This document shows positions 43,407 through 52,829 of a DNA stretch of 64,000 nucleotides, piece after piece. Under the pieces are notes generated by a model. The model was not told the DNA's origin and searched no databases. It was given only the letters and a program-made list of their open reading frames with translations. The stretch comes from Clostridium sp031626875 (lineage in GTDB: Bacteria; Bacillota; Clostridia; Clostridiales; Clostridiaceae), in contig NZ_JANDMF010000001.1 of assembly GCF_031626875.1 (NCBI RefSeq), forward strand, positions 200,497 through 264,496. Direction: 5' to 3'. The stretch's first letter is position 1, and every line of letters begins with the position of its first letter. The translations under genes were made by a program, and so were the position numbers.

Positions 43407-44618
43407 ATGATTAAAAATACTTTAAAAAGAAAAATTGTAATTTTATCGTTAGCTTCACTAATTTCTTCAAATTTATCTACAACTGCTTTTTCTTACACGA
43501 GTGATGGACAAGCTATATCTAGTAATGTCCCCCAAATGCCAATTTTATACTCAGCCACTTCTTCAACAGAAAAATTAAATTATAGCGAAGAAGCAGTTTA
43601 TAATGCAATTTATCGTGCAATGATAAATTTAGAAGATACAGCTTATCTAAACAACCTTTCAAAAATACCTAATTCTAATGATACTTTTAGAATTATGGGC
43701 AAAGTTCTTAATGACCATCCTGAAATTTTCTATTTTTCTTATTCAGGTACCTTATATTATACAAATGGAGTCTTAAAACTAGCTTATTCTGATACAAAAG
43801 AAAAAATCAAAACACAAGTAGCTCAAATAACTTCTAAAACTAATGAAATTTTAAATTCTGTAATTAAAGAAGGAATGTCCCCTCTTCAAAAAGAATTAGC
43901 ATTACATGACTATCTTGTATTAAACACAAGCTATGATGTTACTAATTACAATAACAACACAATTCCTGCTGAATCATATAATATCTATGGAACACTCCTA
44001 AAAAATACTGCTGTATGTCAAGGATACTCTGTAACCTTTAAATATTTATTAAATAAGGTTAACATCGATAGTATTGTAATATCAAGTTCATCCATGAATC
44101 ATGCTTGGAATATAGTGACTATTGATGGTATAAAATATCATGTTGATGTTACATGGGATGACCCTGTTCCAGATCAAAAAAATAAAACTAATTATACATA
44201 TTTCAATTTAAGTGATACTGCTATTCAAAAGAAAAGCCATAAATGGACTACTACAGATTATCCAGCATGTACTAATGATAAATTTAGTTATTTTTCAAAT
44301 ATGACTTATGTTTCTAATGCAAATGGTGTTTTTTATTACACTGATTCAAGTAATTCAAGCTTAAATAAAATTAATTTAGATGGCAGTGGTCATACTCAAC
44401 TAACTAAAAACCATGCTCTTTATCCTGTTGTATATAAGAATTGGGTTTATTATAGTAACTATTCCTATGCAGGGTATATATTTAAAATAAAAACCGATGG
44501 AACTGGAGATCAACTGGTTAACAAAACTTATTCTACAGATTTACAAATTTCAAATGGAAAGCTTTCTTACAAAAATAATTCTAATGATGCAATAGAATCC
44601 ATAACTCTTACTGATTAA
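43407..44618 (+). CDS. Secreted transglutaminase-like protein with C-terminal DUF5050-like repeats
   Basis: 403 residues. An N-terminal signal peptide ends near residue 29 (STTAFS). A transglutaminase-like cysteine-protease fold spans about 60-300, with the triad Cys in NTAVCQGYSV, His in MNHAWNIV and Asp in YHVDVTWDDP. The C-terminal part contains two YY-x-N/D repeats (FYYTDSSNSSLNKINLDGSG, VYYSNYSYAGYIFKIKTDGTG), typical of DUF5050-type beta-propeller blades. Role unknown; extracellular peptide or cell-wall handling is plausible. AAGGAG precedes the ATG. Confidence 0.82.
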   Translation: MIKNTLKRKIVILSLASLISSNLSTTAFSYTSDGQAISSNVPQMPILYSATSSTEKLNYSEEAVYNAIYRAMINLEDTAYLNNLSKIPNSNDTFRIMGKVLNDHPEIFYFSYSGTLYYTNGVLKLAYSDTKEKIKTQVAQITSKTNEILNSVIKEGMSPLQKELALHDYLVLNTSYDVTNYNNNTIPAESYNIYGTLLKNTAVCQGYSVTFKYLLNKVNIDSIVISSSSMNHAWNIVTIDGIKYHVDVTWDDPVPDQKNKTNYTYFNLSDTAIQKKSHKWTTTDYPACTNDKFSYFSNMTYVSNANGVFYYTDSSNSSLNKINLDGSGHTQLTKNHALYPVVYKNWVYYSNYSYAGYIFKIKTDGTGDQLVNKTYSTDLQISNGKLSYKNNSNDAIESITLTD

Positions 44619-44622
44619 TAAT

Positions 44623-44668
44623 TAAGGCTGGAATAATACATCTATTCATTATTCCAGCCTATTTTTAA
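44623..44668. terminator. Bidirectional terminator
   Basis: AGGCTGGAATAAT and ATTATTCCAGCCT form a 13-bp stem, followed by ATTTTTAAT on the + strand, between convergent genes. Confidence 0.85.
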
Positions 44669-45213
44669 TATTCATATTTTTTAACATTTTCACACAACCT
44701 TATAGATAGTGATTTTTCTCCTCTAACTTTCTTATAAGAACATAACAAATCACTTAGTTCTAAATCTCCAAGGTCTATCTTTCCTTCACTTTGGATAATT
44801 ACATCCTCTTCTTCCATAATTATTTCAACATCATTTTTATCATTCTTTATTTTGTAAACAAATCCTGATTTGTTTACCAATCCATCTTTATACTTTTCTT
44901 GAAAGCCCATTGTTTTCTTTACACTTTCATAGCTTACATTTATATTTACTCCAGCTTTTTTTAGCTGTTCATCTATCATAGAAGAGTCAAACCCATATCT
45001 CTCCATAAGCTTCTTTTGAATATTTAAAAATTTATCCTGAGATATATTATTTTCTTCCATATATTTATATATATTTTTAGTAAACTCAGCCATAGTGATT
45101 TTACCTTCTGCCATTTCATAGTATAAAGAGTACATGTAGTCTTCAAGTTTATCTACATCTTTTTCCTTTGCTTTGTTCTTAAGCTCATTAAAATCTATAA
45201 TTCTATCGTCCAT
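44665..45213 (-). CDS. Clostridial conserved hypothetical protein (DUF3867-like)
   Basis: A 182-residue acidic, soluble protein beginning MDDRIIDFNELKNKAKEKDV. The first 100 residues are mostly helical; the last 80 look like beta strands (VEIIMEEEDVIIQSEGKIDL). I recall this N-terminus from a family restricted to clostridia (DUF3867), but have no function for it. AAAAGGAG precedes the ATG. It follows a membrane-protein gene by 105 nt with a weak hairpin between. Confidence 0.7.
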   Translation of the reverse strand: MDDRIIDFNELKNKAKEKDVDKLEDYMYSLYYEMAEGKITMAEFTKNIYKYMEENNISQDKFLNIQKKLMERYGFDSSMIDEQLKKAGVNINVSYESVKKTMGFQEKYKDGLVNKSGFVYKIKNDKNDVEIIMEEEDVIIQSEGKIDLGDLELSDLLCSYKKVRGEKSLSIRLCENVKKYEY

Positions 45214-45259
45214 ACAATCACTCTCCTTTTTCTATATTATATATCAAATCTCCCTAACA

Positions 45260-45298
45260 AACTACAAAAATAGTTGAGAATATCAAATCTCAATTATT
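45260..45298 (-). terminator. Weak terminator after the membrane-protein gene
   Basis: On the minus strand TTGAGA and TCTCAA form a short stem followed by CTATTTTTG. The stem is only 6-8 bp. Confidence 0.4.
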
Positions 45299-45318
45299 AA
45301 AGTTTTCTTACATAAATA

Positions 45319-45843
45319 TTATTTTTTCTTCTTTTTATTTTTTGTAAAAATAACCTTTGATTCAATGATTGTTTTCTCTTTTATCCAATTAGACGCACTT
45401 CTATATAATAGAATATGTCCTACAATTGTAACTATTACTGCAAAAATAACCAATTGACCTATAAGTTGCCCTAAAAATCCAACAACAAATATTAATATAC
45501 TAATTTCATATCTATCACATATTCTGGTATATAAAAACAATTTGTATATTACCCAAGCAGCTGTTATGATTAATGCCAATGTTTTTATAGCTCTTTGATT
45601 TAAACTTAGAACTGGTCCCCCTAGAACTAAACTTATTACTGCTAATATCATAAACCATATAGATCCTTTTCCAAGTTTAATTATTAAATAATCATTAAGT
45701 ACTGGAACCCATGCAAACCATGGATTATCTACATATTCTAATTTAGCAATCTTAAATATTGCCATAGACGATGCTATATAATTTACTATAAGTAGTAAAA
45801 AAGAAAAAATTAATAACAAATTACTTATTACAACTTGATTCAT
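45319..45843 (-). CDS. Small integral membrane protein of unknown function
   Basis: 174 residues with four to five hydrophobic helices (about 5-25, 57-76, 82-101, 108-138) and a very basic C-terminus ending in a lysine run. NPWFAWVPVLNDYLI after the first helix resembles a motif in uncharacterised bacterial membrane proteins. The start is the ATG at 45843, with GGAGG 5 nt upstream; the frame begins 12 nt earlier with an ATG that overlaps that ribosome site. No function can be proposed. Confidence 0.72.
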   Translation of the reverse strand: MNQVVISNLLLIFSFLLLIVNYIASSMAIFKIAKLEYVDNPWFAWVPVLNDYLIIKLGKGSIWFMILAVISLVLGGPVLSLNQRAIKTLALIITAAWVIYKLFLYTRICDRYEISILIFVVGFLGQLIGQLVIFAVIVTIVGHILLYRSASNWIKEKTIIESKVIFTKNKKKKK

Positions 45844-45948
45844 ATTAACCTCCATTATATCCTACTGAAACCATTTACCCTTTTAAACTTAATTATATAT
45901 ATTTTATCCTTTTGTGGCAATATTTACTTTTGAAGAACTATGTAAATA

Positions 45949-45992
45949 AAATATCCTATATGAAGACCACTCTAACATATAGGATATTTCTA
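45949..45992 (-). terminator. Terminator of the rhamnogalacturonan lyase gene
   Basis: AAATATCCTATATG (45949-45962) pairs with CATATAGGATATTT (45976-45989), a 14-bp stem with a 13-nt loop. On the minus strand TTTATTT follows. Confidence 0.75.
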
Positions 45993-46011
45993 AATTCAAA
46001 TTTTAATAAAA

Positions 46012-48048
46012 TTATTCCTTTCCAGTTACCCTTGGCACTGTCAAAATAGGATATTTAGCTTTATTTACTGATTTGTTCTTAAGATCTGGATTGGTATACT
46101 TCTTCTTATCCTTTAATATAAAAATTTCAGGAATAGGAATATTTTTTGTTTGATGAGCTAGAAAAAAACCTGCTTGTGGCGGTTGGGCATAGTGGTTGTT
46201 CTGCCAAGCAACTCCTAATCTATATACTGGATCATGCATTAAAGTATATATTCTATAATTTGTTGGAATATTAGTTGTATATACATTTAGAGCATCCTCC
46301 TCATCAGTAGGAAGAATATATTCCTCTCTCCAGTCTCCTAATATATCTGCTTGTAGCGAAGGTGTTGCCTTAGTACCATTTAAAGAATGACAACCTGTAG
46401 CTGTTAATAATGTATCAACACTGTTGGCTCTCCAATTAAATTTTGTTACTGATGTATTATCTGATAATTCTCTTAATAAATCTCCGTCCCACCATATGCT
46501 AAAGTTCATTGATAATTCTGGTCCACTCCAAGGCTGCCATTTACCTTTATCATATACGAAGTAACCAGTTCCACCAGCTCCCCATAGTGTAGGCCCATCA
46601 TATCTTGGGTCAATATCTGCAACCAACCCACGTCCTGCATCCTTTGTATTTGGAGCACCAAAACTTGATACTCCAGTTCTTGCATCTCTTAATTGTAAGC
46701 CTTCAGCCACAACATTTTCATGTACAGAAGCTACCTCAAAAACATTAGGATAATCAGGTATAAACTTACCTAATTGCATAGCATCTCCATGAAAATATCC
46801 TGTATACATTCCTTTACCATTATCATCATAAGCAGCGGATCCCCACACAATTTCATCCTTACCATCATAGTCAATATCTGCTACTGAAAGGTTGTGATTT
46901 CCTTGATCATAGTAATCTGGATTGTCAAGGCTATCAAAGCTCCAGCGTTTTGTAAACTTACCATCCTTATAGTCAAGAGCTTCAAGTTTATTTAATGTCC
47001 AACAACCTCTTGTCATTACTATACTAGCGTGCTTACCATCTAAATATGCTGGAGTAATCAAAGCTTGACTAGCACGATGTACAGATTCAAGATCAGTATT
47101 TCCTCCCCATTGTTTTAGCTCTCCTCTAGCTATGTAATCAGTTCTTGCAAGTTCCTTACCTGTTGTTCCTTCAAATACAGATAAGAATTCAGGCCCTTGT
47201 GTAATGTATTGCCTTTTAGTATTATATACAAAACTATCTCTATAATCTGTTTTTCCATCATTATCAGTATCTCCAATTGCTACTCCAGTACCATCTACAG
47301 TTCCTTCTGATGTTTTTACAACAAACTCTGCTTTTCCATCATTATCTAAATCATATACTGAAAAATTTATATCTGTATTATTAGGAAAATTAGGACCCAT
47401 ATTTATTCTCCACAATAATGTACCATCCATTTTATGTGCTTCAAAAATTGGAAATAACTTTGTAGTTGGATAATCTTCTGGTCCATATTTTATTGGCAAT
47501 CGTAAAAGTATAAATTCATATTCTCCATCCCCATCTAAATCACCAACAGAAGTTTCATTTAAAGCATAACCATCTATTTTCCCAACTGGAATTCTTAAAT
47601 ATTTATTCTCTAAAACACTAAATTCCTTTGTTTTTTCTGCTATCTTTTCATCAATTATAGTTTCAATCTTATACACATCTTCCTTTGACCCTTTTTCATC
47701 TAAGTAATTTGTTGCTCCCTTAATAGGATTTTTGTTTATTTTTTTACCATTCCTATATATATTAAAAGTTGTCTTCTCTGGATCTGTCCCTAAAAGACGC
47801 CAACTAATATATACTCCCTTATCTTGTGCAGTCATAGCTATTGGAGCTCTATCAAGATTTTCCATTTGACGCAATATAGGAGTATGATTCTTATAAAGTT
47901 TCTCTGACTCCCTTGCAACACTATTAAAATTATTTTTACTAGCAAACAATTCATCTGAAGCTAAAACAATTTTTTGATTAAAAAATATTATCATCATAAC
48001 TAATGACAGTGTAATACTTAATAATTTTTTGCTCTTTTTTGTAACCAT
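46012..48048 (-). CDS. Secreted rhamnogalacturonan lyase, PL11 family
   Basis: A 678-residue exported enzyme with a signal peptide ending near residue 31 (KIVLAS). It shows the PL11 beta-propeller with many calcium-binding Asp loops: DRAPIAMTA, VYISWRLLGTDP, GDLDGDGEYEFILLRLP, YDLDNDGKAEFVVKTSEGT, GDTDNDGKTDYRD, DIDYDGKDEIVWGSAAYD and ADILGDWREEYI. These match Bacillus YesW/YesX in order. PL11 enzymes cleave the rhamnose-galacturonic acid backbone of pectin hairy regions by beta-elimination. The protein lacks the extra binding domains seen in some clostridial relatives. No importer lies beside it. Confidence 0.93.
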   Translation of the reverse strand: MVTKKSKKLLSITLSLVMMIIFFNQKIVLASDELFASKNNFNSVARESEKLYKNHTPILRQMENLDRAPIAMTAQDKGVYISWRLLGTDPEKTTFNIYRNGKKINKNPIKGATNYLDEKGSKEDVYKIETIIDEKIAEKTKEFSVLENKYLRIPVGKIDGYALNETSVGDLDGDGEYEFILLRLPIKYGPEDYPTTKLFPIFEAHKMDGTLLWRINMGPNFPNNTDINFSVYDLDNDGKAEFVVKTSEGTVDGTGVAIGDTDNDGKTDYRDSFVYNTKRQYITQGPEFLSVFEGTTGKELARTDYIARGELKQWGGNTDLESVHRASQALITPAYLDGKHASIVMTRGCWTLNKLEALDYKDGKFTKRWSFDSLDNPDYYDQGNHNLSVADIDYDGKDEIVWGSAAYDDNGKGMYTGYFHGDAMQLGKFIPDYPNVFEVASVHENVVAEGLQLRDARTGVSSFGAPNTKDAGRGLVADIDPRYDGPTLWGAGGTGYFVYDKGKWQPWSGPELSMNFSIWWDGDLLRELSDNTSVTKFNWRANSVDTLLTATGCHSLNGTKATPSLQADILGDWREEYILPTDEEDALNVYTTNIPTNYRIYTLMHDPVYRLGVAWQNNHYAQPPQAGFFLAHQTKNIPIPEIFILKDKKKYTNPDLKNKSVNKAKYPILTVPRVTGKE

Positions 48049-48094
48049 AATTTAACCCTCTCTTTTCACTAACCATTAAAATTTAATATAAAAA

Positions 48095-48130
48095 AGGCTA
48101 AAATTAATCAAAAAAGATTAATTTTAGCCT
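48095..48130 (-). terminator. Strong minus-strand terminator of the decayed gene upstream of PL11
   Basis: A perfect 15-bp stem (AGGCTAAAATTAATC, 48095-48109 with 48116-48130) and 6-nt loop; on the minus strand T6 follows. It lies 46 bp upstream of the PL11 start codon, so it must end a transcript coming from the right, that of the pseudogene at 48320-48567. Confidence 0.88.
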
Positions 48131-48319
48131 CTAGTTTCTCTAGTCAACCATAAAATTAATATTCAAATTTATGAACCACAATATTTTACATATAATATTA
48201 GTATGTATTTTAATAAATGTCAATTATTTTCTTGTAATTTTATTCATTAAATTTTTATAATCCTCAGAAAACTCAATGCCAATAGAAAAACATCTATCAT
48301 TAAAAATGATATTCCTACT

Positions 48320-48567
48320 TTAGTTTTTCTCAACATAAACCTTTCCTCCAGTAAAATCAATTTCCTCTTCATTAATATAAAGTTTTCCCCTTATATAACC
48401 ATCAACAGCACAAACTTGACTATAACACTCCATAAAATCTAAATAATTGTAGAACCCCATACTTCCTGGATTTATAACATTATCTGGCCAAAGTACCACC
48501 CTTCAAAAAAACTTGTCTTTCCATCTTTCCCATGATAAACATCAGGATTTCTACTTGTCTTAATCAC
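48320..48567 (-). pseudogene. Remnant of a tocopherol-cyclase-like protein gene
   Basis: No intact frame exists here. A GTG at 48567 with GAGGTG upstream begins VIKTSRNPDVYHGKDGKTS, then FFEGWYFGQI, which meets a stop. The frame shifts by two and continues VINPGSMGFYNYLDFMECYS, QVCAVDGYIRGKLYINEEEI and DFTGGKVYVEKN, then stops at 48320-48322. The order NP.(VY)HGK..FFEGWYF / MG(W/F)Y..FMECY / EIDFTGGK.Y(I/V)EK is that of the bacterial tocopherol-cyclase-like family (about 300-350 residues), known to me from Clostridium genomes. About 90-110 codons after GWYF and everything after the EK motif are missing. The rest of 48131-48946 holds only the terminator and the promoter of the GH30 gene; 48131-48319 shows nothing I recognise. 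Confidence 0.72.
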
Positions 48568-48799
48568 ATAAACACCTCATTTTCACTTCAATTATATATA
48601 TTGAAAATTCAAGATCTATTAGTCTTATTTTATGCTATTTTCTCTTACTTTTCCTAAATAACATACCCTTTCAAAATGTCCACAACCTACCAATACTAAG
48701 AGCTTTAATATAATAGTATTCTATTATTTCATATCTTCTATTCATATTGACAATATATCTGTCTAACTGTTACCATATTATTATATAAATGTATTATTT

Positions 48800-48867
48800 T
48801 TGAATAATGTGAAATAGAAATTATATTTTTTATTAAACCTTCAAGTCATCTTTTGAAACCGTTTTCT
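48800..48867 (+). promoter_or_regulatory. Promoter and cre box of the large GH30 gene
   Basis: TTGAAT (48800-48805), 16 bp, TATATT (48822-48827) form a plausible promoter. TGAAACCGTTTTCT (48854-48867) matches 13 of 14 cre positions and lies about 20 bp downstream of the predicted start, a roadblock position. An alternative upstream promoter is TTGACA (48747-48752) with TACCAT 18 bp on. Confidence 0.65.
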
Positions 48868-48946
48868 GAATTCTGTCTATGAAGATTGCAAAGTCATAAA
48901 TATTATTTTTTAATAAATATCTATTAATTTTATGGGGGGATTTTAA

Positions 48947-51900
48947 ATGAGAAAATTTAAAAGAATTTTATCACTAACTCTAAGTTCCACACTTATTATT
49001 ACTAGCATCTTATATTTTCATGATGTAAGTCTAACTACAAAGGCTAGTTCAGTAAATGCAGTCACTATAAATCCATCTCTTCAATATCAAACAATAAAAG
49101 GATGGGGTACTTCACTGGCATGGTGGGGAGACTTAGTAGGAAAATGGTCAACTAGTGCAAAAGATAAACTTATGGATTTAACCTTTGATAAAGATAAAGG
49201 TTTAGGCCTTAATATTGTACGATACAACATAGGTGGTGGAGAAAATCCTAATCACAACCACATGCGCCCAGGTGGTGAAATAGAAGGCTATGAACCATCT
49301 GAAGGAGTTTGGGATTGGAATGCAGATGCAGGTCAGCGTTGGGTTCTTCAGCAGGCAAAACAAAGAATACCTTCAAGTAATTTTATTGCTGAAGCTTTTT
49401 CAAATTCGCCACCTTATTGGATGACAAATAGTGGTTGTGCCTCTGGTGAAAAAAATGGTGGAAACAATCTTAAAGATGATAAGTATGATGCTTTTGCTAA
49501 TTATTTCACTGAAGTAATCAAACACTTTAAAGAAAGTTGGGGTATAACCTTCAATACTGCTAATCCTTTAAATGAGCCAATAGGTGGATGGTGGAAATCA
49601 AATGGAACTCAAGAAGGATGCAACTTTGACAGAATAAAAGAATCTGAGCTTATAAATAAAGTATACAACTCACTTCAGTCTAAAAGCTTAACAGAAACAA
49701 AGATTTCTGCCTCAGATGAAAGCAGTATTGATTGGTCAGTTGAAACATTAAATTCTTTTAATGATGAAACTAAATCATGTATAGGTCAAATTAATACACA
49801 TGAATATAGTGGAAGTAACCGTGCTGAGCTTAGAGATCTTGCAGCAACTCTAAATAAGCCTTTATATATGGATGAGATTTGCACAGGCTCTGGAACACAT
49901 GGTCATGATAACATGGATAGCGGACTAGCTCTTGCTGATTATATTTTTAAGGACATGAGAGATATGAAAGTACCAGCTTGGGAAATATGGCAAGTTGTTG
50001 ACGATGAAGATAAAGATGTAGCTGGAAATTCCAACTGGGGACTTATACATGCACATTGGTCTGGTGATAATGTAGAAAAATATTATCTAACTAAACAATA
50101 TTATGCAATGGCTCACTTCAGTAAATTTATAAAGCCTGGTTACAAGATTATAGATTCTAATAATTCTAATGTAGTAGCAGCCTATGATTCAGAATCAAAA
50201 AATCTTGTTTTAGTTTCAAGAAATACTTTATCAAGTGATTCCAATTTTTCTTTTGATTTATCTAAATTTGACTTAAATTCTTCTAGTATAAAAGCTTACA
50301 GAACAACATCTACAGATAGTCTTGAAAATGTTTCAAATTTTAACCTATCAAATAACTACCTAAATGATACATTACCTTCAAAATCAATGATAACATATGT
50401 TATTTCCAATGTTAATTATTCAGATGCAATTGGAACAACTTCTAATGATAATGTAAAAGGTAATGGAAATAATCAATTTGATTATGGTAATTCAACCACT
50501 TGGACTTATTATAGCGGACAAGCTGGTGCATATAGTAATGATATTCATTATACAAATACAAAGGATGATTACTACAAAGTAAATTTCACAGGTAACCAAA
50601 TAAAGATTTATGGTGCAAAAGCCAATGACTCTGGAATAGCTGCTATATCTATCGATGACAAACCAGAGACATTAGTTGATATGTATTCTGCTAATCGGCA
50701 AGATAACTCACTGCTTTACACAAGTCCAGTTCTGACAAGTGGTAATCATACTATAAAAGTTAGAGCAACAGGCACTAAAAATTCAAATTCAAGTAATTGC
50801 TTTCTAACTGCTGACAGAGTTGTTTCTTATGAAGGAGCAAAAGGTGATGAAATTTCTATTCCCCCATCCCTTACTTCCTTAAATCCTGGAGATGGAAGAC
50901 TAACTGTTGTATTTTCACCAGTAGATGGTGCTTCCTCTTATAATATTAAATATGGTGATAGTAGTGGAAATTATACTAATATCATAAATAATGTAACAGA
51001 TACTATTTATAACATCACAGGTTTAGAAAATAGTAAGAAATATTACGTAACTGTAAGTGCAGTTACTGATAAAGGTGAAACTGCAAGCTCAAATGAATTA
51101 TCAGAAACTCCAATTCCACCAGATAACCCTAACCTCTTATATTATATTAATGCTGGTGACAACAATCCTCTATCTCTAGAAAATGGGGAGAAACTAGGAA
51201 CAAGGAACAGCTCAGAAGATCAGTCATATGGACGTGATCCTGTTACAGGTTATCATTGGGGATATATTGCTGATGATAATAAAACCTGGTCACAAGATAA
51301 TGAAGCTAGTATTGGCAGTAATTATGGATGCCTTAGACAATATGATGGATATGGTAAAGGAAAAGGACTTGAATATAAATTTGAAGTGCCAAATGGTAGA
51401 TACTTTATAACTATGGGATTCTACGATCCTTGGAATAGTTCAAATAGAAAAGAAGACATAATTATCAATGGAGCTACACGAGATTCCAATTTTATTCCTG
51501 GAAATAAGAAAACTTCAAAATCATATGAAGCAAACGTAACAGATGGAATATTAAGTATCAAAGCTGTTGGCTCTGATGACAACTGTGATCATCCTATGAT
51601 TTCTTGGATTAATGTAGAAAATTATATCCCTGTTTCTGATATTACACTTAATACAAATACATTAAATATTCAAACAGGAAATAGTGAAACCTTATCAGCA
51701 TCTATATCTCCTGAAAATGCTCAAAATAAAATGATAGTTTGGACCTCAAGTGATGAAAATATTGTAACTGTAAATCAAAATGGACTAGTCACAGGAATTA
51801 AATTTGGAACTGCTACAATAACAGCAACCTCTGTTGATGGAAACAAAACTGCACAATGTAATGTAACTGTATTGCCACAACTTAAGAATATAACCTTAAA

Positions 51901-52687
51901 TGCAGACAGAACAATACTAAAGAAAGATTCTACATCAAAACTTAACATTCAAGGCACTATGACTGATGAATCAAAAGCTGATTTGAGTCAAGCATTAATT
52001 GAATATTCTAGCGATAATCAAAAAGTCGCTACAATTAATGATAAAGGAATAGTAACTGCCCTTTCAGAAGGCTCTGCAAAAATTAAAGTTTCTGTAACTT
52101 TAAATGGAGTGAACAAAGAAAGTTTTATAGAATTAACTGTTGATAATACACCTCCAACATTTAATCTATCTATCAATGGAAATACCCTTGAAGATAATGG
52201 TACCTTTGAAGACTATATTCCATTAACATTTAAATCATGGGATGAATTATCAGGTTTGCAATCTGCAAAGATTAAAATTGATAATAAAGATTATGTTATT
52301 GATTCAAATGCCAATTCACCCATAAGTATAAATCTTGCAGGAAAACTTGGGAAACATAAGGCTACCATTACTGCTGTAGATGTTGCAGGAAATAAACTTA
52401 AAAAGACAGTCTCCTTTAATGTAGTGACAAGCATAGATTCTATAAGTAATTTGCTTGACCATTATATAAAATCAAAAGAAGTAACAGGCCCTATAGTTCT
52501 CCAATTAACAGGTGATCTCGCGCAAGCTAAACATCAGTTGGATAAAGGTAGTCCAGATAAAGCTTCAAAATATATGTCATATTTTATCATACATCTGAAT
52601 ATCAATCCCTTTAGCCAAAATATACCAAGGGATATAAAAAATATATTAACCAAAGATGCTGAATATATGATTTTTTTCCCAAGGTAG
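48947..52687 (+). CDS. Secreted multidomain GH30-type endo-glycosidase (endo-beta-1,6-galactanase-like)
   Basis: 1246 residues. A signal peptide ends near residue 33. The GH30 catalytic domain plus beta-sandwich spans about 36-490; ANPLNEP gives acid/base Glu210 and PLYMDEICTG nucleophile Glu310. Then follow a CBM-like jelly roll (about 500-630), a fibronectin type III domain (637-722) and a malectin/CBM57-like domain (730-890, YINAGDNNPLSLENG). The C-terminal part has two bacterial Ig-like (Big_2) domains (893-975, 980-1065), an Ig-like domain (1067-1158) and a helical FIMAH-like tail (1160-1246). The catalytic part resembles GH30 subfamily 5 galactanases (GWGTSLAWWG, WMTNSGCASG), which cut beta-1,6-galactan of arabinogalactan; this assignment is by eye. 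GGGGGGA precedes the ATG. Confidence 0.85.
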   Translation: MRKFKRILSLTLSSTLIITSILYFHDVSLTTKASSVNAVTINPSLQYQTIKGWGTSLAWWGDLVGKWSTSAKDKLMDLTFDKDKGLGLNIVRYNIGGGENPNHNHMRPGGEIEGYEPSEGVWDWNADAGQRWVLQQAKQRIPSSNFIAEAFSNSPPYWMTNSGCASGEKNGGNNLKDDKYDAFANYFTEVIKHFKESWGITFNTANPLNEPIGGWWKSNGTQEGCNFDRIKESELINKVYNSLQSKSLTETKISASDESSIDWSVETLNSFNDETKSCIGQINTHEYSGSNRAELRDLAATLNKPLYMDEICTGSGTHGHDNMDSGLALADYIFKDMRDMKVPAWEIWQVVDDEDKDVAGNSNWGLIHAHWSGDNVEKYYLTKQYYAMAHFSKFIKPGYKIIDSNNSNVVAAYDSESKNLVLVSRNTLSSDSNFSFDLSKFDLNSSSIKAYRTTSTDSLENVSNFNLSNNYLNDTLPSKSMITYVISNVNYSDAIGTTSNDNVKGNGNNQFDYGNSTTWTYYSGQAGAYSNDIHYTNTKDDYYKVNFTGNQIKIYGAKANDSGIAAISIDDKPETLVDMYSANRQDNSLLYTSPVLTSGNHTIKVRATGTKNSNSSNCFLTADRVVSYEGAKGDEISIPPSLTSLNPGDGRLTVVFSPVDGASSYNIKYGDSSGNYTNIINNVTDTIYNITGLENSKKYYVTVSAVTDKGETASSNELSETPIPPDNPNLLYYINAGDNNPLSLENGEKLGTRNSSEDQSYGRDPVTGYHWGYIADDNKTWSQDNEASIGSNYGCLRQYDGYGKGKGLEYKFEVPNGRYFITMGFYDPWNSSNRKEDIIINGATRDSNFIPGNKKTSKSYEANVTDGILSIKAVGSDDNCDHPMISWINVENYIPVSDITLNTNTLNIQTGNSETLSASISPENAQNKMIVWTSSDENIVTVNQNGLVTGIKFGTATITATSVDGNKTAQCNVTVLPQLKNITLNADRTILKKDSTSKLNIQGTMTDESKADLSQALIEYSSDNQKVATINDKGIVTALSEGSAKIKVSVTLNGVNKESFIELTVDNTPPTFNLSINGNTLEDNGTFEDYIPLTFKSWDELSGLQSAKIKIDNKDYVIDSNANSPISINLAGKLGKHKATITAVDVAGNKLKKTVSFNVVTSIDSISNLLDHYIKSKEVTGPIVLQLTGDLAQAKHQLDKGSPDKASKYMSYFIIHLNINPFSQNIPRDIKNILTKDAEYMIFFPR

Positions 52688-52770
52688 ATATTTATAGAAA
52701 GTAAAAATTATATATTCTTTACACAAATTCAAGTAAAATTTTCCAGTTAAAACTTACCTTTGAATTTAAT

Positions 52771-52822
52771 TAAAGCTGGAATCACCTAATCTTAAGGTGT
52801 ATTTCCAGCTTATCTTTTTTAT
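52771..52822. terminator. Terminator between GH30 and hemL
   Basis: AAGCTGGAA...TCACCT pairs with AGGTG...TTTCCAGCTT, followed on the + strand by ATCTTTTTTATAC. The two genes converge here; the minus side has a weaker T-tract. Confidence 0.82.
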
Positions 52823-52829
52823 ACTGTAA

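Noticed and set aside
48095..48130. Hairpin first read as an attenuator in the PL11 leader
   Set aside because: It lies only 46 bp before the PL11 start codon and ends in T6 in the minus direction; a pseudogene on the same strand just upstream gives it a simpler role as that gene's terminator.
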